Source: Furcasterigmium furcatum
Taxonomy: Eukaryota > Ascomycota > Sordariomycetes > Glomerellales > Plectosphaerellaceae
NCBI GenBank assembly: GCA_001599815.1
Contig: BCIA01000001.1
Location: 872,934 to 936,933 of the forward strand
DNA length: 64,000 nt
Reading direction: 5' to 3'
A program made the translations under genes and the position numbers. This document shows positions 60,093 through 64,000 of this stretch, in pieces. The number at the start of each line of letters is the position of its first letter. Position 1 is the first letter of the stretch. A model generated the notes under the pieces. The model was not told the origin of the DNA and did no database searches. It saw nothing but the letters and a program-made list of their open reading frames with translations.

Positions 60093-62045
60093 GTGTCCGA
60101 GCCCATCGGGACGCACTACAGTGGCCGACACGGCAGAAGACCTGCCCGTCCCCGGCCGCCAGAAACACGCACACTTGACACCGCATCCGAATCGGCGTTC
60201 CGGGTTTATGCAAAGAGGCACGCATCTCGCGTGCATCGACGGGTCCTACAAAAAGACATGGATACCGTGCTGTGCTCCCTCCCATTTTGACCCGCCTCGA
60301 CCTTTTTTCTCCTTTTGATTAGCTTTCGAGGCGCCGGAGCAGAGAGCTTTCTCCTTTTGCCGAGGGACTGCGGAGGCAGCACCGCAGCTCTTCTCATGTG
60401 TTTGTTTGTTGGAGGGAATCAAGGAGGGGCCGTAACAGCCTTCTGCCTGTCTCGTTTTCTTCTTTCTTTTGCTCGCGATTACTGTTTCCGGACCGCTACG
60501 GACCACCCCCCTCCCATCTCTGCGTGCGGCTGGCGAAAAAGGCCCGGCCCGCAGAGGGGGCGCGAGGGAGCGTCCTTCTTTCTACAGTTCATACTAAATT
60601 TGAGAGGCTCTGCCGTACTCCAGACAAGAAGCACGGGTACGCAGGGCAACACAGAGCAGAGCACGGCAAAATCAACGGCGCAGAGCGCAGGCAGCGAGGG
60701 GGTTGGTTCTTCGGCGACCCTGGCTGGGACTGCATTCCACACGACAGCGGCGGCGGGCGGGTTGTCTAATCTGATGTACTCTTAGACCGGCGCGAGGGAG
60801 GGGATAGACCATGCATGTATGCAAATGATGATTGTTTACTCAAAATGTTTTTTTCTTTTTACATCTTATCTGCTTTTTCGATTTGGGCATGTGATATCTG
60901 GCTTGGTTTGCTACGGCATGTTGGTGTATGTGCTAATATCGGACAGTTATTGACTGTGTTAATCCTGCGCTCCGGATGAAGGCCGTTTCGAGACTGGTGT
61001 GGCAAGATGCCGAAAGCCTGAATACGGCTGCCGGCCCGGGTGGGAGGTATGCTCGGAGGATGGAATACGAGACCTGGGTTGCAAAGGCGTCGTCAACCTT
61101 GCTTCTGGCGCCGAGTGAGATGGCGAAGCACCCGTCGTCATGGGCCCATCTCGGACAAAGATTCCTTGTGTAAGAGTTACATGATTAAAAAGCTTTTTTT
61201 AATTGCCGCAGGGCGCTTTGAGGGGCTCAGTGTACATCCGGTTTGCCGTCGACTGAGCCGGGGCTGATAGATATGTTTGGTAGTCACTGCTAGACAAGGT
61301 CATGTGTACAGTCTGGCACCGTGACAAAATAGTACGCATAAGTATCTGGGCCGGACTTCAGACGAGAGCAATTGCATCTCAACGTTCTCCGGACGGGTCG
61401 AGCAGGCTTCAGCGAGTTGGTATCAACTACTTGCGGAGTTCCGTGGCGACGGATCGAACGACGGATCTCGTCACTTCGGATGTTATTATTAGCTCTCAAC
61501 AAGGAGATCCTTTGGGTTTACGAATTGACAGAGCAAGGGAGGTCGTCCGGCCGGGCGTCGAAGTAAATTGTTTTGTCATTCAGGGCAATGGAAGGAATAC
61601 GATCGTCTTGGAATCTGACGGTTGCATAGCATATCAAGCTACCTGGAACAAAGGTTCAATCCTCCAGACCAAGGTTGCTCATGGGCCATGCACGACTCCA
61701 AGCTCCAAGACTGGCTGCATTCAGCTGATCTGACCGAATACCCTGACCAGTCTCTTAGATGCAGACATCGATAGCATCCCCAAACGACAGCAAACCCAGC
61801 CAGTCAGGCCGCCCACACCTCGCAACGCAGACCCTCACTATCACCAGGCATCCGAGGCAGAGTCTTTTTGAATGTGGGTTCGTATTGTTCCTGAGGCCCC
61901 TGCTAAACCTGCCGGACCTCAGACGCCAACTGAGTGGCTTTCAGATTGTATGCTCGTTACAAGCCAGACCAACTCCCCAAGCCGAATGGACGTTGCGCAG
62001 AAACCCGGGTAGTTTTGATTCCCATTTCCCCACCGATGCCGTCGT
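60093..62045. other. Convergent 3' flanks between transporter and L27 genes
   Basis: About 1.95 kb. The stretch from 60800 to 61000 is T-rich and probably holds the transporter's poly(A) signals. A frame at 61302-61733 has no domain and mixed codon use. Nothing else is recognised. Confidence 0.5.
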
Positions 62046-62857
62046 TTAGAATTCTGCACATGAGGTGTTAGCACGGAGGTACGGCGACGGTGATCGATCG
62101 CTACGATCATGGACGGCGGGCACGTACTCAGAGGAGTGAAGAACCACCTGTTCTTGCCGCTAGTGTACCTCTCCTCGAGGACCTTCTTCACCGTCTTCTT
62201 GGCGTCCTCGCGCTGGCTGGGCTCCTTGAAGGTGTCGTTGCTGACAGTGCCCTTGAGGCCCTCGAGCTCCAGGGTGTAACGGGTGGGCATGAGGTGGTTG
62301 TAGTTGATGAGCTTGACGAAGGGCTTGACCTTGGAGCGCTTGTCCTGGCGGGCCTTGGACATGCGGCGGGTGATCTTGGAGGGGTAGCGCTCGATGCCGG
62401 CGACCAGGGCGTGGCCGAAGGGGTGGGCCTTGTTGCCGCTGTCGACGGGCTGGATGATCACGACCTGGGGAGGGAAGTCAGCTTCTGCTATAATTTTCCT
62501 TCAGGTTCGGCGTGTGAGTCGGTTCGGTTCGCGTGGGTTCGGCCTCGACATCGGTGTTCCTTTCGTGATCTGGCAAGGCCCGAGGACATGTAGAGTCGGA
62601 CGTCGCGAAGAGCATTGCAGCGCTCGTCCGACTCGACAGCCACTCGGTACACCTTCCAGACGAATTCCTCCTCTTCCACCTTGTCGAGGCGCCTTTTCCC
62701 ATCGCGAACCTTCGCCAAGACCCCACTCCTTTTCGTTGCGTCGTCGAAGAACAATCGCGGTCGCGGACGGGGATGAATCGAGGCAAATCCGTACCTTCTT
62801 GCCGGCATAGCGACCGTGGGTGATGATGGCGACCCTTCCGACCTTGAGGAACTTCAT
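62046..62857 (-). CDS. 60S ribosomal protein L27 (eL27)
   Basis: Exons 62857-62795, 62464-62128 and 62053-62046 give 135 residues, the usual length. Exon 1 encodes MKFLKVGRVAIITHGRYAGKK, part of the KOW-like fold. Exon 2 begins VVIIQPVDSGNKAHPFGHAL and runs to KNRWFFTPL. The last exon is 8 nt and supplies only the end of a Lys codon, Phe and the stop, giving the family ending FTPLKF. Intron 1 is 330 nt, long for this locus but common in ribosomal protein genes; intron 2 is 74 nt. The protein is a structural part of the large ribosomal subunit. In the leader, 34 bases upstream of the ATG, the minus strand reads CTAACCCTT, a telobox-like word also seen in some ribosomal gene promoters; its use here is unproven. 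Confidence 0.96.
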
Positions 62858-63265
62858 CTTGGCTGCTTCGGCGAGTTTGTCGACGAGATGAAGGGTTAGT
62901 CGTTTGCTGCGGTTGAAGTGGCTCGGGAGGAGGTTTTCGCCAGAAATGAATTTTTGTGCGGGAGCGAAAATGGTGGGCGAGCTGCGGGCCAATGAGCGCG
63001 GGTCCTTGGGATGTGAATTTCCCAGGCGGTGAAGCCACACCACAGCCACGTTTGCGGCAGAATCAAGCCACACTTGTAGGGCCTGTTGAGCTGGTCCAGG
63101 GGCTTCTTTTCTTGGCCCAAAGTTGGTCCAAGCTACAGCCCGAAGATCCGCAGCGGCAGACCCGAGGTCCCTTTGCGAGCCGACAGCTTCCGTCGCGACA
63201 ATCCTATACACCTCCCAACTTTCCCCAGAGTTACATTTTACGACGCGAGTATCCCCAGCTTCAAC
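62858..63265. promoter_or_regulatory. Divergent promoter, L27 / NCE101-like gene
   Basis: 408 bases serve both divergent genes. The telobox-like CTAACCCTT (minus strand, 62891-62899) is the only element I can point to. The right half is C-rich and should contain the NCE101 leader. Confidence 0.45.
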
Positions 63266-63504
63266 ATGCCCGCTCCTACATACATCATCTCGCGGGTCGC
63301 GGACCCCATCTTCGCCCTCGCCATCGGCCTCGGCGCCGCCGTTCAGCGTATCAGTCGCGAGGAGAAGGACAAGGGCCACACGAGGGAACAGACCATTGAG
63401 TCCTTCAAGAGGTACGGCACATATTGGAAACAAGTGGCTTCATCCTAAATGCTCATGCTAACTGCTCTAGGCGGGTCGGTGGCCTTACAAGATCCTCTTC
63501 CTAA
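63266..63504 (+). CDS. NCE101-family small membrane protein (non-classical export)
   Basis: Exons 63266-63411 and 63471-63504, with a 59-nt GT-AG intron (branch GCTAAC), give 59 residues. The start MPAPTYIISRVADPIFALAIG and the hydrophobic stretch VADPIFALAIGLGAAVQRI match the NCE101 family, whose core is a short N-terminus, a conserved SRVADP motif and one membrane helix. A charged tail follows (SREEKDKGHTREQTIESFKRR). In yeast NCE101 was linked to export of proteins lacking a signal sequence; the mechanism is poorly known. Without the intron the frame would end 16 codons later in a less family-like tail. It is divergent from L27 and convergent with the TPR gene, only 80 bases from its stop. 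Confidence 0.85.
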
Positions 63505-63584
63505 TTCACGCCATAGCTCCTCAATTGATACCCCTTCCGCGCTTTCCATAAACTCCGATCCGACACCATGACCGTCTTCTCTTC

Positions 63585-64000
63585 TCAGTCCCCGTACTCA
63601 GGGCCGTACTCCTTCTTCATAGCCTCGCGGACCATCTGCCCGCAGAGCTTCGCCGTCGGGTTGGTGCTCACGGCGAGGCCCTTGGCGATCTCGTTTCCGT
63701 GTCGGCCGCCCAGCGCAAAGTCACGCGATGCCGCCTCCTCGAAGACCGACTTGCACCATCTCGATTCCGGCCTCGAGTCTCCGACCGCCACTTTCCCCTC
63801 GCCGATATGCTTCCCTGTCGTGTGGTAGATGGCCGCCCGCTGGGTGTACGTGGAAGAAAGAGTCTTGGCGGCTTGGGGGGAGATAGCGGCGAAGGCCATA
63901 CGAGGCGACAGAAGCCTGATGGCGGTGTCGAGGTCGTCCAGAGCAATTTCGGCCATCTCTCGCCGCTCGTCCGCGTCGGGCTCAGCGATGAGTCTCTGCG
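63585..64000 (-). CDS. TTC36-like TPR protein, C-terminal part (5' end outside window)
   Basis: 137 residues are visible, reading in from the right edge and ending at 63585. The frame is open at the edge, so the start lies outside; an internal Met at 63956 is not taken as the start. The visible part covers a helix pair (ERREMAEIALDDLDTAIRL), a second (KTLSSTYTQRAAIYHTTGK) and a C-terminal block with FEEAASRDFALGGRHGNEIAK and NPTAKLCGQMVREAMKKEY. That last block is characteristic of the tetratricopeptide repeat protein 36 family (repeat followed by NPxAxLC). Its function in fungi is unknown; TPR proteins bind partner proteins. The segment between the two repeat parts (about 63790-63720) is less repeat-like but stays in frame. 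Confidence 0.8.
   Translation of the reverse strand, partial: QRLIAEPDADERREMAEIALDDLDTAIRLLSPRMAFAAISPQAAKTLSSTYTQRAAIYHTTGKHIGEGKVAVGDSRPESRWCKSVFEEAASRDFALGGRHGNEIAKGLAVSTNPTAKLCGQMVREAMKKEYGPEYGD

Noticed and set aside
1..64000. Secondary-metabolite cluster, CRISPR array, prophage or transposon
   Set aside because: No PKS, NRPS, terpene or P450 gene, no spaced repeats, and no transposase or reverse-transcriptase sequence was found.

Overview
This window is nuclear DNA from a filamentous ascomycete (Pezizomycotina, most likely a Sordariomycete). Genes are single and not in operons. They carry short introns (mostly 47-114 nt) with GT..CTRAC..AG signals, long pyrimidine-rich leaders, GC-rich third codon positions and wide spacers. 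Two very large hybrid histidine kinases, a UDP-galactopyranose mutase and an NCE101-type protein are typical of this group. I see no transposon ORF, rRNA, convincing tRNA, CRISPR array or secondary-metabolite cluster. Exon structures were derived by hand from reading frame, splice sites and family similarity.

Layout, left to right: (1) 1-5003 (-), a PAS-PAS hybrid histidine kinase cut by the left edge before any receiver domain. (2) 8224-9002 (-), a cytochrome b561-type membrane protein, divergent from (3) 10302-11433 (+), allantoicase. (4) 12292-14922 (+), an ankyrin plus DIL protein. (5) 17915-21374 (+), a TBC Rab-GAP. (6) 22659-23267 (+), an unrecognised disordered protein. (7) 23749-25424 (-), a maltose/alpha-glucoside-type MFS permease, divergent from (8) 26379-28837 (+), neutral trehalase. 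(9) 30728-32223 (-), an unrecognised low-complexity nuclear-looking protein. (10) 32224-41866, a 9.6 kb gene-free stretch containing a run of 69 G. (11) 41867-49592 (-), a 2543-residue group X-type hybrid histidine kinase. (12) 51600-53512 (-), UDP-galactopyranose mutase, divergent across 5.2 kb from (13) 58683-60092 (+), a sugar-phosphate/nucleotide-sugar transporter. (14) 62046-62857 (-), ribosomal protein L27, divergent from (15) 63266-63504 (+), a 59-residue NCE101-family protein. (16) 63585 to the right edge (-), the C-terminus of a TTC36-like TPR protein.

Two neighbouring pairs make biological sense together. Mutase and transporter match the galactofuranose pair known from Aspergillus (ugmA/ugtA, glfA/glfB): cytosolic UDP-Galf synthesis followed by Golgi import. 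The sugar permease and trehalase share a 954-bp divergent promoter and both handle alpha-linked glucosides. The two histidine kinases are unrelated in architecture and lie about 37 kb apart. No wholly new system was recognised. The best leads are the G69 tract inside the large gene-free region, a GC-AG intron just before the trehalase PKA site, an intron-retention switch in the 476-residue protein, the pseudokinase module of the large histidine kinase, and an 8-nt last coding exon in the L27 gene.
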